The notes below the pieces were generated by a model. That model searched no databases, was not told where the DNA came from, and worked only from the letters and a program-made list of their open reading frames with translations. The position numbers and the translations under genes are program-made. A stretch of DNA of 60,000 nt, from NCBI RefSeq assembly GCF_030272615.1, contig NC_081411.1, forward strand, positions 825,774,397-825,834,396. The letters are read 5' to 3'. Positions 44,109 to 56,503 of this stretch are shown here, in pieces (within the stretch, counting starts at the first letter, position 1; every line of letters begins with the position of its first letter). Source of the stretch: Cryptomeria japonica (Eukaryota; Streptophyta; Pinopsida; Cupressales; Cupressaceae).

Positions 44109-45208
44109 ATAATGTATCCTTGCATATTAAAAAAAATGATCACAAGTGAAAGGTGTATATTCCGTCATGATAGATTAGTTGGCCTAAGGACCTATGTCCC
44201 CAATTCGCATTGCATATTATATTAGATGAACATTTATGTAGCTTTATAATTTCATAGTATTGTGAAGTTCCCTAATACATTTGCATCATGCACATATTGC
44301 ATTTTAATCCAAGTATTGTGTTATTTACATTTTGCTTGAGCATACAATAGGGCTCCCCTCATCTCCACATCACTTCTTCTTTGCCAACTCATCCATCATG
44401 TGGCTAAATATATTAATATTTAATTAATATTAATATGCATCATTATCTTCAACATTCATTCTATTCTTCAAATAATGTGTATGTACACACATTCCTCAAT
44501 CTTCCTATATTATCTCCAACCTTCCTACATCTTTGGAGGAAGTTGAGTCCACTTGTCCTCTTATCCCTAAATCTTCTCCAACTATCCTATATTCTCTCAG
44601 TCTTCATTCTTAGTCAAGGTGAGATGAATGACACTTGGCTTCTCCTTCCACCTTTTCCTCCATCCTGTAGTTGTAGGAGGAACATCTTCCACCTTTCTCT
44701 CTCACATCTCAACCTCTTGCTCATAGCCATCCAAATTGTAAGATTTAATCATGACCATTGATCTCAGCCACCTAAGCTTATGCACTCAAAAATCTATAAA
44801 TAGAGGTCTTCTAGGCCATTTTTGAAACTAATAGCTAATCACATAGTCTTCATTTTGCATCTGTGAATTTTGAGTTTAAAGAAATTTAGCATTTTAGGAG
44901 TTTTATCATAGCATATCATTATCTTTGCATATTAGCTTAATATCATTTAGCATATCAATCAACAACTAGTTATCTGTCCATTCTTCATATACCACCTTGG
45001 AAGCTACTAGTGCTTGTCTAAGAGCAAAAGCATTTGCAACCAAGAACAATGGGGTTATGACACAATGAGACATGAATCATGAAGGTATAACAATTTCTTT
45101 TTCTTTTTCATTTCATGATGTTTCATTGATTGAAGCTTGAGTTATATTTGCATGATAGACTAATGAGTTTACAGGTTTAATCTCTAAGGTGAAACTTAAG
45201 TGGATACA
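44109..45208 (+). repeat. 5' LTR of element H (left end uncertain)
   Basis: From about 44345 to 45208 it aligns with the last 840 bases of solo LTR N (for example 'CCAACTCATCCATCATGTGG', 'GCAACCAAGAACAATGG'). A TATA box tataaatag is at 44795-44803. It ends GTGGATACA, then the primer site. The part 44109-44345 has no counterpart in N. Confidence 0.7.
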
Positions 45209-45213
45209 TTTTT

Positions 45214-45230
45214 TGGCACCCTCCATGGGG
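45214..45230 (+). promoter_or_regulatory. Primer binding site of element H
   Basis: TGGCACCCTCCATGGGG, preceded by five T, resembles the TGGCGCCGTTGCCGGGG site of plant Athila/Tat elements (tRNA-Asp type) with several changes. Confidence 0.6.
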
Positions 45231-46976
45231 CTCGGGCCTCGCACATATCCTTCTAATATCTTATCTTATTCTCATAGAAATCAATTTAATGCATCGGTAA
45301 CCCAATTTCACACTTACGTGCAATCTGGCAGCGCATTTACTTAATAAGACAACACTTTAGCTACTTTGGTTAACGCATATTCTAAATAGGTTAGCGCTTT
45401 TATTATTCAAATCACACATTCAAGCAATAGAATAGTGCATTTGTGATGCATGATAGTGCATTTATTCTATAGAATAATGCTTTTATAGTTTAGAATCACG
45501 CATTTGCTTTTTTAGCACTTTTATTTTATCAATCTGCAATTTTTTTGAAATTTTACAATGTTTCAGCTAACATACTTTTGTAGGTTCAACCATCCAAGAC
45601 CAGATTTCGGAAAGCTACTGACTTGTGTGCATGCAAGGTTTATTTTGAGCAATTTTCCATGCATTTCCTCACTTATCTTAAATAGGAGTACTTTGGGGAA
45701 GTAAAAAATCACACGTTTCACCTAGCTTAACTAAGAGGTAAATGAATAGCATGCAACTTGCATCGTGTGTTTTCAGTAAGGTAGTTGCACATAGGTAATA
45801 TAAAGGGTAAAAGAACCTTTGTCTACCATTCTAGTTTGAAAGTAGTAGGTGAGTATGCTCTCACCCTAATACGGTGATCAGAAAACTAGACGTGCTTTCA
45901 TTTTTCATGTTTTACCTTTAGAGGGCTTGCCTTCCCAAGCTGCCTTAAGGGGGCCAGTGAGAGGGGAATGACCCAAGTGGAAACGAGATAATACCAATTC
46001 CTTTTGATCCACTCTAAATAAATCGTGTCTATAACGAAAATCATGGACAACATGTGTTGATTAGTTCATACAGACACTATGTTTCCCCATAAACCCTATG
46101 GAGCATAACCTCTATAGGTTGGGAACCTTTTGTATTTACAAAGTGTAGAGTGTCGCATGTATGGCCACATGACCGGAAGCCCTTACTAAAACCCATTTGT
46201 ATTAGCTGTCAAAATCCTTCTAATTGTTGGCGTAGGAGGTCGGACCTTTGAAGCGACTCATACACATACGGTTCTTAGTAGAGATATGAAGTTTGCCATG
46301 GGGAGTTTTCATGGAAACTGGTGCTTGGCTTCCCTAGAGAAGTGAGTGTCGAGGGTGGAGCCACTGGGGTCAAGCACCTAAATATATGCTCTGAATAGCG
46401 TAGCCTCGAGGGAAACCCTATGTGAGATTCAACAATTATTGTCTTAGCCTACCATAAGACTTGTGCTTGCTTGTGCACTTTGCTTTCTAAACATTTTGTC
46501 TTCTATGCCTGCAAAATGTTCTCAAAATGGTCAAAAACTTTAAAAAATCATCCTAAAATGAGTCAAAAATCCGAGAACTTGCTAGAAAACTGAGAAATTC
46601 TTTAAACACAGTCAGTCTCACGCATTGTTGCATAGAACAACACATTTGTTGTGCAAAACAACACTTTTGATCAATAGTATAGCGCTTTTGACCTTTATAA
46701 TCACGCATTTTCTCAACAAGACGACACTTTTGACCTTTATAATCATGCATTTGCTCAACAAAACAACACTTTTACACCTTAGTTTAACACTTTTACAACA
46801 CATAGAAGCATTTCTTTTCAATAGAACAATGCATTTGTTGCGCAGGATAGCATTTTTGAGCAAAAGGTTAGCGCATTTATTTTCCCATAGTTGAAATAGT
46901 GAGAACTTCCACATGTTAGACAAAAATTTCAACATCATCTTTAGATACCCTTTTTCGAGTAGATTTGTCTTCAACT
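45231..46976 (+). other. Leader of element H with short dispersed repeats
   Basis: A stretch of 1.7 kb without a credible gene. Two clusters (about 45330-45540 and 46610-46890) repeat short words of the type GCGCATTT, GCGCTTTT, ACGCATTT and AACACTTTT every 15-30 bases. A frame at 46625-46894 spells a Leu/Thr-rich repeat from these words and is not likely to be a protein gene. Confidence 0.6.
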
Positions 46977-46981
46977 ATCAC

Positions 46982-48432
46982 TGTGTGCGAGAAATGAGGG
47001 CAACAAAAACTCAAAATTCAGTTTCAAAGGGTCCACACACCAATGAGACTCTTGGTGAAAGTTATAGGAACTATATTGAATAGCTCAACTTCCCAAGGGG
47101 TGTCCCATTGTTCTCTATCTCACAAGATTCCCAGGGTCTCACTCTTGCTCTCAGATCATTGAGCAAGGTGGCTTAGGAATGACAACTCCAAAAATGAGTG
47201 ATGATTGATTAATAAGAATGAATGCATTCCTACAACACGTGTGATATTGAAACTAGGATGATTAAACTAGTATGAATATGATGCTATGATAAAAGATTAG
47301 TAATCCTATCCTAACATGATATACTAATCTAACATGGATATGCTATGATATTGAAATGCTTATAAATGCTTAATATGTTTTAAACAAAGAGAGGCTAAAT
47401 GCTTAGTAAAATGACTATAAATTGGATACACAAAGACTTGGATCCTTCTAAAATGAGAGGATGAGAGCTCTATTTATAGGAAAAATAGGGCAATGGATGG
47501 TCAAGATTGAGAAATCTTAACAAGTGCTAGGATTGAAAGTTAATCAATCCATGTTCACAATTCTCACCAATCAAATGGTGACAATTGTCAATAAGAGGTT
47601 GCTTGAGAGGAGATGTAAGAAGCATTAAATGCTTTAGAAGACATGAAGGTTACCTTAGGAGGTAAGGTTAAGGTTAGGCTAGGGTCATCCATTGGATAAA
47701 GCTTTTATCCAAGGGGAAAACTCTTGTGCAAGGGTTAAAGGAATAACCAAGGGTAAAGCCATGAATGCTTGATGAGACCCTTGGGTTAGATGAAGGTTGA
47801 GTTAGAGAGAAAGTCTCTAACTAGGCAAGAAGGGTGAGTTAACCATTAATGGTTATGAAGACTTTGGGGACAAATTTGTAAGAGTCCTTCCAAATTTGGG
47901 GTAACTCAACAAGTTAGCTTGTTAAAGACACAAAACCTTTATTGCTTTTTAGAAAGATTTCCTCCAATTTTAAGAAGTGACATCCTCAAATTTAGGGAAA
48001 TGATAGAATAAGAGGGATTAAGGCTAATTGATTAAGATTAGATGGAATCTAGAAGAATGCTTTAGGAGGCAAGTGGGAGATGTAGGAAAATGCAAGTGGA
48101 TGGAGGAGGATTTTAATTAAAATAAATTACTTATTTTAACAAAAATAGAATCAACTTGTGGGGGATTTAAATAAATAAATTAGACTTATTTATTTGCAAG
48201 GATCAATTTAATTAAATGTAAATTTAATTAAAAAGGAAGAAAGGGGAATTAATTAAATAAAGTAATTTATTTAATTAAAGGCTAGAAAAGGTTTAGATGA
48301 ACTTAATTAAATAAATTGAGTAATCCATTTAATTAAATAGATGAATGTGAAAAATTTAATTAAATAGAGGAATGGGGGTAAAATGAATATTAAATATTCA
48401 TTTAGGAAAGTGGTTAGATTTATACGTCTACA
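46982..48432 (-). mobile_element. Solo LTR L (1451 bp) in the leader of H
   Basis: The TSD ATCAC is at 46977-46981 and 48433-48437. On the minus strand it starts TGTAGACGTATAAATC and ends CTCGCACACA. The TATA box cctataaatag lies near 47473 (minus). Its U3 is AT-rich with many ATTTAATTAAAT words, in the style of N and K but of different sequence. No coding region. Confidence 0.9.
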
Positions 48433-49103
48433 ATCACAGGTCTTCAAGCTAGTCAAACGATTAACTTATCAATCAAATAGGCTTTTTTTTTCCAAACGTT
48501 TTCATAAGCATAAAACATACAACAAGTTAGTGATTCAACCATCTCAAGTGCAAATCAATATCATTATTAGTTTCATATCAGGATATACCAAATCCTTTAT
48601 CACGAAACTTGATCATATCAACCTTTGTTCATTATCTTGGATATATTGTTCCTCTTTGAACCTAGGTTTTATCAAAATCAAGATTGCACTCATATTGGAA
48701 TCAAACAACTTGAAAATCATTAGATGCTTATATGACTTTTAGATATCACCTCAAGAAGAGAAAACCAAGTTGGAAGGCTATCTTGAAGAAGAGGAAATTC
48801 TTATACATCAATTGCAAAATCTTACTAAAACATAGAACATTCCTACACCATTTTCATCACTATTTGTGTGGTTATGGAATGGAGTTTGACAGAGAAATTT
48901 TGCAAGAACGTGTCTTTCAACAAAAAGATGCCTTATCACAACGCACTAATAACGATGGTAAAATCAACAAATCTTATCTTCCTAAACTAGTGATTACCTT
49001 TTGAGTTGCATTTAGAAAATCAAAAACTTGGGAAGTTCAAATCAATCACATTCCAGTTTGGACTAGAGCTCAACACGAGCAATTTAGAAGACAACAAAAA
49101 TAA

Positions 49104-50718
49104 ATGGAAGAGGAAAATTCAATGTTTCATCAATTTGGATACACAGATGTTGATGAAGAAGCAATAAATAACACCATTGGAGACCTTGAATGAGATTATA
49201 AATTTGACAAACTAATGGAAAAGTTATTGGAAAAACAAAAGGAAAAGTACATACTAATGTTGACAAATTCAGGAGCTAAATTGCCACAAGATTTTAATGT
49301 AGAAGATTTGAAACAAGATGCAGGAACAAGTAACAATTAAAACACTAATGAACTCAATAGTGAGGATGTTAATTGATTAAATCATGAGGAAACAAGAGGG
49401 CATAGAACAAGGAAAGAGCATGATGATGCAAGGAACCAATATGAAACAAGAAGAGAGTGTGGTGACAGAAGAACCCACGTTGATAATCCTTTTTTAACTC
49501 TCGCTCAAAAAATACAAACCTTGCAACAACAAATACAAGATATGCAAAATGGAACAAGTTCTAAGAAATATTCATTGGAGGACATCTATCCATATCCTTT
49601 TGACAAGAATTTAAACATGATACCATTTCCACAACATTTTGAAATCCCTAAATACGATAAATATGATGGGAAATTTTATCCTCAAGATCATATTAGGTAA
49701 TTTTGCACCATGAGTATGGAGTTTTCACACAATGAAACTTACTTAATGTGTCTATTTCCTAGAAGCTTAAGCGGACAATCAATGGAATGGTTCTCAAGAC
49801 TACCATCTAGGATTAAATCTTTTGAAGAACTTGTGAAGAAATTTATCTCACAATATTCCTACAACATAAGGCATGAGATAAAAATGCTAGATCTATGCAA
49901 CATCAATCAAAAAAATGGTGAACCTTTCATGGTCTTTTTACAGTGATGGAGATGAATGTTCAATAGATACCCAAGAGATATACCCGATCAAGAGAAAATG
50001 GATATATTCATTGACAATATTACCAACGAAATGAGTTACCATTTTAAAATGCAATGTCCTCCTTCTTTTGCTAAAATGATAAAAAAATGGTCTAAAGATA
50101 GAGGATGCAATGGTAAAGAAAGGAGAGTTAAAACTATACAACAGTTCCTACAACAACAATTACAACAATTACAACAATTACAACAACAACAACAATTGTA
50201 ATAATAACAATGACAAACCCAAATTTTGGTCAAAGAATAGGAATGTTACCAATGGAGGAAATAACGATAACAATGCTACCAAACAACAACCGATCTTCAA
50301 CTTATCAAGTCAAGTACCAAATAACAACAATAAAGAGAACAGTAAATCCAAGTCTTTCTTCTCCAATCCTTGCAGGAAATTCACAAACATTGGAGAACCA
50401 TTGGAATCAGCTTTGAAGACTCTTCTTGAAAATAAATTGATTACTTTACCAGAAAAAAGAAATTATGAGCCTCAAGTCAAACCGAATTGGTGGAATGACA
50501 ATCATTTTTGCAACTATCATCAAAACAAAGGACACCATACCAATGATTGTCAAAGATTGAAGTACCTTATTCAAGATTTAATCAATAATGGAACTATCAC
50601 AGTGGATGATCATAAAATGAATGAATCGCATCTAGCATTCAAAACTCCACTTCCAAATTATGAAAAAGGTGAACAATTCAACCCAAAAGATGGTAAGGGC
50701 AAAGCTAAGGTAAATTAA
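49104..50718 (+). pseudogene. Tat-type gag (element H)
   Basis: The ATG at 49104 (MEEENSMFHQFGYTDVDEEA) heads a frame that runs, with several stops, to about 50190. The gag core is clear: 'IPFPQHFEIPKYDKYDGKFY', 'CLFPRSLSGQSMEWFSRLPS', 'FEELVKKFISQYSYNIRHEI'. A run of CAA/ACAACAATT units at 50140-50200 codes Gln or Asn repeats, and the frame changes by one base in or near it. The second part has the finger CNYHQNKGHHTNDC (CX2HX4HX4C, near 50509) followed by 'LKYLIQDLINNGTI', typical of Tat gag. It ends TAA at 50716. Residues upstream of 49104 ('WKAILKKRKFLYINCKI') may belong to an even longer N-terminus. Confidence 0.85.
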
Positions 50719-51079
50719 CTTACACATGTGATGATGTGGTAAATGTCATCATTGTCAAAGACAAAACACCTTCAGAACCAATCAATGTCATTACAATAAG
50801 AAAAGTGAAGGTTACATTTCCGATATAACAAATGAATCAACATCCACTTCAAGACAATACAACTTAGTGGAACAATTGCAAAAGATACCTACTCAAATTT
50901 TAATTTTGGAGCTCCTAAAAGTTTCACCTCTGTATAAGGAAATATTGGAGAAAGCTCTAGTAGAAAAAATGGTCTCAAAAGACCTGGATGTGGATCAATT
51001 ATAAAACATCTCATAACCCCACAGTGCTTATCCTTTTCTGAAAATGATGGCGCATCCTTGTAACACCCTCATAATGCTC

Positions 51080-51400
51080 CCCTACATATTAAAGTCATCA
51101 TTCATAAAACCTGTATCAAATGCATACTCATAGATGGTGGAGTTGGCTTGAACATTTGTGCATTAAGTTTAATAAAAGCTTTGGGATATTTAGAAAATGC
51201 AGTGGATCCAAAGAAGAGCATTCTTCTAAAGAGACTATGGTGTTACCGATCAAAATAGGACCTATGGAAAAAGATACATTGTGCAAAGTTTTAGACTTAA
51301 ATTTATCTTATAACATTCTTTTGGGAAGACCATGGATTCATGGCATGCAAGTCATTTCCTCATAATGGACAAGAAATCACTATAGCAGTAGATCCTAGTC
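51080..51400 (+). pseudogene. Protease (element H)
   Basis: 'CILIDGGVGLNICALSLIKA' near 51116-51180 is the retropepsin active site with Gly in place of Ser (Asp-Gly-Gly), a form seen in plant Gypsy elements. 'VLPIKIGPMEKDTLCKVLDL' and 'YNILLGRPWIHGMQVIS' complete the domain. At least one frame change separates the two halves. Confidence 0.8.
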
Positions 51401-51702
51401 AATATTGCAATAATCTGAAACCAGCACAAGATGCAAGAGTTCCACATAACAGAGAAGCAATCTATCCCACTAAAGAAACTCAAGAAAAATTATGGGAAAA
51501 CTTTGAGAAAAAGGTAAAATTAAGTGATGAAGGAATGGGAAAGTATTCTTTGCATAACTTACCACTTTTACCTAAATCATATGGAAAACCTACAAATGCT
51601 CAACCACGGATCCCACAGAAATCAGCTGAAATGTTTGATGGAACATTTGTTAGAGTTGGAACACTTGTAGAGGAAGCTGAAGACAAGGACATCCTTAGTT
51701 GA

Positions 51703-51909
51703 TTGTACAGAGATAGAAATGAAACCATAGCAACAGTTGCAAAAGTTAATATTCCCACGGGACAATATGGCAATGGTTACAAGATCACGCAAAATATGGG
51801 ATATGAAGGAAAAGGACAAATTGGTAAGCGACAAGAAGGTATTTCAGAACCTATTTGTCCTCATACACAATCTAAGGAAGATAAATCAAGACTTTGGTTT
51901 CCTAAATAA
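51703..51909 (+). pseudogene. G-patch domain between protease and RT (element H)
   Basis: Within a 68-residue open stretch, 'GNGYKITQNMGYEGKGQIGK' followed by RQEGISEPI and later SRLWF matches the G-patch pattern (Met-Gly-Tyr, spaced Gly residues, Gln-Gly-Ile, Pro-Ile). G-patch domains bind nucleic acid or activate helicases, and some retroviral proteases carry one at their C-terminus. The last Gly-Leu-Gly is Arg-Leu-Trp here, so it is decayed. It lies about 300 bases after the protease; I infer that it belonged to the same polyprotein. Confidence 0.65.
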
Positions 51910-53262
51910 AAGCAAAAATAACACAATTATCAACATCCAAAGTAGTGGAAGAAAGCAATCCCTAAAGAAGAACCATGTCAAGAAAAGCTACATCAAGTAG
52001 CAAAACAATAGCTAACAAACAGAATTGAGAAGAATATGAGAAAAAATAGGAAGAACTTGATATCAAAAGAGAAGAAGAATCTTGCAAACACGTCCAAGGA
52101 ATACAAGCAAGCATGGAACCTGATCAAGATATTCCAGAAAAAGTGAAAGAATAGATGGCGAAAATCAAAGATCTCTTCTCACCATCTAATATTTATGTTA
52201 GGTATAGTGGTGTGATTCTAGATAATGATTCAGAAATAGATTCAAACAAATATGAATGGGGTCCAGATCCATCATCCGATGTATTAAATGAAAAAAATGA
52301 TAAGGAACAAGTTGTTGTTACAGGTGAGGACACACTTTTCACAAAACAAAGAATAGAGCTGGAAAGAAGATAAGAAGAAATCAAAATTCAGAGGAAAGAA
52401 GCATATGCAAGAAAACAAAGAAAGGAGAATGAGAAAGATCAAGAAATGACAACATAGGAAACACATAATATCATATCTATATCAAATATTGAGCAAGAGA
52501 TACCAAGATATGGAAGAACTATAGAAGAAGTAATAGAAAGTCAAGCAAGAATGACTATTAGTCCAGAAGAAGCTGAGTTCGAGAGAAGACAAAAGATAAC
52601 AAAAGAATCTTCTATACCATGTGCACAAGTATGTCAACTTCAAGCCACAAATGAATCTATTTAAATTGACCAAGAAGGAACCTGTAGTATCAAAGATGTA
52701 TGTATTGATATAATCCATTTGTTTGATGGACAAATATCACATGATGAGTCACTTGAGAGCGAATCGCAAAATACCAATCCTGATTTCATTAGAGATCATT
52801 GGAGAGCACTTGGGAGAGATTATCCTCTAAAGAGTTCTATCTATCATATAACCTATTCTACACCAAACTATGATTATTACGTCATGAACCTTGAAATACC
52901 CAACGATGACAATGACTATGACTTACCCTTGCTTCATCCAAAATTGATTGATTGAGATAACCTAGAAACCCTTGAATTGGATGTATTTTCAATGATCATG
53001 ACTTAGTCATATATCTTAACATTGTTGAACCAATCACACCTAAGATATCTTCCACCGATGAATTGAATAATGCTTCTTGCAATCAAGGGAGCGCCAAACT
53101 TTCCAATCGCAAAATTGAAATAAAACAAGGCAAAAGACCTAGTGCTAAAAATCATTTCATGGCAACATTGGATCAATCAAGAGAAAAAATAAAGGATGTA
53201 TTTGGCGATGAAAACCTCCTTGAGGTGCCAGAGCTGCATATTTTCAGGAGAGATCTGCTATA
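51910..53262 (+). other. Spacer between G-patch and RT (element H)
   Basis: Charged, low-complexity coding relics are visible ('MAKIKDLFSPSNIYVRYSG' at 52155, 'SLESESQNTNPDFIRDHW' at 52740) with many stops and no domain I recognise. Tat elements often carry such a long acidic linker before RT. Confidence 0.5.
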
Positions 53263-54216
53263 TTGATAGAGCCAACAGAAGAAATAAACATTGGCCCAAC
53301 AAAGGATCCCAAGGTTCTTCATCCTGCTACATCATTATTAGATGAAGAAAAGAAAGACTACATACAATTCTTCAAACAAAGGCAGATAAATTTTACTTGG
53401 TCCTATGTAGACATGCCAGGACTTGATCTCGATCTTATCCTGCACCATCTCAATGTGGATCCAAAAGCAAAACCAATTAAACAAAAGCTAAGGAAGATGC
53501 ATCCACATAGCATTCTTCTTGTCAAAACAGAGCTAAAGAAATTATTAGATGTGGGTTTCATAAGACCTGTCACTTATCCAGAGTGGGTCTCAAGCATTGT
53601 ACTAGCATACAAACTGGATAAAAACATAAGAGTCTGCATCGACTTCAGAGATTTGAATAAAGTATGTCCCAAAGATGATTTCCCATTGCCTAACATTGAT
53701 ATAATTGTAGACTTATCAACATGACATGAGATGTTTTCCCTAATGGATGGATTCTCGGGGTACAATCAAATAAGAATCACCCCTAAAGATCAGGAAAAGA
53801 CAACATTCACTTGTGCATGGGGTACCTACTATTGGAATGTCATGCCATATGGGCTTAAAAATATAGGAGCAACTTATCAGAGGGCCATGACAACAATTTT
53901 CCATGACATGATGCATAAATTTATGGAAGATTATGTAGATGACATACTTGCAAAATCTCATACAAGGAAAGAAAATTTGAACATATTGGACAAGATTTTT
54001 GATAGGCTTGAGAAATATCAATTAAGATTGAAACCAAAGAAATGTGCATTTGGAGTTACCTCTGGAAAACATCTTGGGTACATTATATCAGCTCGTGGAA
54101 TTGAAGTAGATCTTGAAAAAGTTAAAGCTATCATGGAAATGGGGTCACCTAAGAACATAACTCAATTGTGTTCTCTACAAGGGAGATTGCAATCGATCAG
54201 TTTATTTGTTGCCTAG
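53263..54216 (+). pseudogene. Gypsy reverse transcriptase (element H)
   Basis: Two open stretches (53263-53724 and 53731-54216) are in one frame, separated by a single TGA at 53722-53724. Blocks: 'FTWSYVDMPGLD', 'KPIKQKLRKMHP', 'VCIDFRDLNKVCPKDDFPLP', 'FSLMDGFSGYNQIRITPKD', 'MPYGLKNIGATYQRAMTTIF', catalytic 'DYVDDILAKS' (Asp-Asp near 53937) and 'LGYIISARGIEVD'. This style (NKVCPKD, GATYQRAM) is that of plant Tat elements. A stop at 54214 lies before the connection to RNase H. Confidence 0.92.
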
Positions 54217-54740
54217 CTAGTAGATAGATGTCATCCCTTTACTCACCTATTACACAAGAATATTCCATTCAAATGGGATCAAAAGTGTGAGGAAGCTTTT
54301 TTGCAAATCAAAGAATATCTGGTGAATCCTCTAGTACTAGTATCACCAATCAAAGGGAAACCCTTTTTGCTTTACATCTCAGCAACAAATGTATCACCAA
54401 GAGATCTCTTAGCGCAGCATGATGAAGAAGAAAAATAAAGAGCAGTGTATTACATTAGCAGAACACTTGTAGGCTATGAATTGAGTTATACATCAGTTGA
54501 GAAGACATGTCTAGCAGTTGTATTTGCAGCTCAGAAATTGCGACACTATATGTTGACTCATTATGTAAAATTGATAGGAAAAATAGATCCACTGAAATAT
54601 TTGCTAAGCAAGTCAACTTTGACAGGCAGATTAGCTAAATGGGTTATGATACTAAGTGAGTTTGATATAGAAAATATTGATCGGAAAGCTATCAAAGGAC
54701 AAGTCATTGTTAATCAGTTGACTGAAGTACCCCTGCAAGA
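54217..54740 (+). pseudogene. RT-linked RNase H (element H)
   Basis: 'CEEAFLQIKEYLVNPLVLVS' and 'KPFLLYISATNVSPRDLLAQ' open the domain; the usual first Asp after SAT is Asn here. 'AVYYISRTLVGYELSYTSVE' and 'EKTCLAVVFAAQKLRHYM' are the later blocks. One TAA at about 54436 interrupts. 'LTGRLAKWVMILSEFDI' closes it. Confidence 0.88.
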
Positions 54741-54789
54741 CGACACACCATTGCATATTGAATTTCATGATTCAAACATTCTAATAGTT

Positions 54790-55110
54790 ACTAAAAAAAT
54801 TTGGGAGTACTTTGATGGCTCCTATACACAACATGGATCAGGTGTTGGAATCTTGTTCATCACACCTCAAGGACACACAATTCTAAAATCATACATATTG
54901 TGATTCCCATACACAAACAACACTGCAGAATATGGGGCATTGGTTATTGGGATCAAAATGGCTATTGAATGGAACATCAAGGAATTGCACGTTTATGGTG
55001 ATTCATAACTCATAATCAATCAGATAAATGATAATTATTAAACTAAAGATGACAAGTTGATGCCCTATAAACAACTAGTTGAATAATTCAAAGAGCACTT
55101 AGAAGAAATA
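54790..55110 (+). pseudogene. Second (archaeal-type) RNase H of Tat lineage (element H)
   Basis: 'WEYFDGSYTQHGSGVGILFI' holds the first acidic motif Asp-Gly-Ser, 'NNTAEYGALVIGIKMAIEW' the Glu, and 'ELHVYGDS' the next Asp. 'LIINQIN' follows, where a stop replaces the expected Gln (TAA at 55006, a C-to-T change). Another stop is at about 54901. An extra RNase H of this type after the ordinary one is known for Tat elements and is the firmest evidence for the lineage of H. Confidence 0.85.
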
Positions 55111-55442
55111 TATCATTCACTCAGATCCCACAAAATGAGAACAAAGCGACAGATGCAATGGCTACAATAACATCTCTTTTACAGAATAAAGAAAATCAAC
55201 AATGTTACAAATTCCTTGTGGAAGATACCTCGAATCCTACTGTTGAATCCCAAAATACCCACATGATTTTCCATATATCTGGAACCAATCAATCCTTATA
55301 TAGCCAAACTTATCGATACTTAAAAGAGAATGTCCTTCCTCCTAACCTGTCTCGCAATCAATAGAGAAATTTTATCCGCCAGTCATCTTGATATACTATC
55401 ATTGTTGATACCTTATATAGATGAGGTTTAGATAGCACTCTA

Positions 55443-56503
55443 TTGAGATGTCTCAAACAAGAGGAATCTGATAAAGTTCTTAACAAAGTCCACGCAGGTA
55501 TTTGTGGCACGCACTCAAGTGGTTTAATACTAACTAAGAAACTTATTCAATTGTGTTACTATTGGCCTACTATGCAGAGAGATTCATTTACATATGCCAA
55601 GAAATGCAAGCAATGTCAGATCCATGGGAATCTCATTCACGCACCAGCACAAGAACTACATCCTATGGTAGGATCATGGTCATTCTCCCAATGGGGTCTT
55701 GACCTAGTGGGTAAGATAAATTCTTCATCTTCTAATGGATATAAGTTCACTTTGATTGCTACTAAGTATTTCACTAAATGGATTGAAGCAGTGCCTTTGA
55801 CAAAGGTGACAGGAAAGCAAATATCATCATTCATCCTGAATTACATAATTTGTTGCTATGGAGTCCCTATGACCATCATTACTAATAATGGGAGGCCATT
55901 TAAAAATCAATATGAGAAGGAATTATGTGCATGATTTCATATCCAACATAGGTTTTCTACACCATATTATCCATAGGGAAATGGTCAAGTTGAGGCATCG
56001 AATAAGACAATCCTAAATATCCTAAAGAAAACAGTCAATGAAGCTGGTAAAGACTGGCATATTCAACTAAATCTTTCTCTATGGGCATATCGAATCAACA
56101 TTCGCACACCAACGAGGGCAACTCCATATTGCTTAGTCTATGGATCAGAAGCCATATTACCAGTAGAAGTAGAGATACCTTATCTACGAGTATCCTTGAA
56201 AAGTTTTATTCCAGAAGAAGAAGAACGAGACTCTAGACTTCAGAACTTGAGTTGATTCAGGAGCATCGCCAAAATGCTTCAGATCATTTGAAATCATACC
56301 AACATAGAATGGTGAGAAGTTACAAACACAGAGTTAAGCCACACATTTTTCAGATTGCAAATCTAGTTCTAAGAGAAAATCCACGAAATCAGCAAGATTG
56401 AGAAAAGAAAGGTAAATTTGAGCCAAATTGGTTAGGTCCCTTTGTCATGGTAGCAACATATGGTTCAAGAGCATACAAATTATCTACACTAGAAGGAGAT
56501 TGG
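55443..56503 (+). pseudogene. Integrase (element H), cut by element G
   Basis: The zinc module is complete: 'HAGICGTHSSG' and 'CKQCQIHG'. The core has 'FSQWGLDLVGKINSSSSNGY' (first Asp), 'IITNNGRPF' (second Asp changed to Asn, AAT at 55884-55886) and 'GNGQVEASNKTILNILKK' (Glu). Stops at 55932 and about 55975, and frame damage after 56240, break it. The C-terminal 'FEPNWLGPFVMVATYGSRAY' and 'KLSTLEGDW' lead directly into the LTR of G. Integrase inserts the cDNA. Confidence 0.9.

Larger units (their letters stand above)
44109..56503 (+). mobile_element. Element H: Tat-type Ty3/Gypsy retrotransposon, interrupted by L and G
   Basis: Order: LTR end, primer-like site (45214), long leader, gag, protease, G-patch, RT, RNase H, a second RNase H and integrase. 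The second RNase H after the usual one is a known mark of the Tat lineage. The element is cut at 56503 by Copia G just after the integrase tail. Its 3' LTR is outside the window. Its left LTR start is uncertain: K ends at 44108, so either H begins here or K inserted into the H LTR. All genes are broken by stops and a few frameshifts. Confidence 0.88.

Noticed and set aside
46625-46894. 89-codon Leu/Thr repeat frame in the H leader
   Set aside because: It is produced by the short dispersed leader repeats, has no known domain and lies before gag.
48383-48742. 119-codon frame beginning MNIKYSFRK
   Set aside because: It crosses the end of solo LTR L and its TSD, so it is a chance frame.
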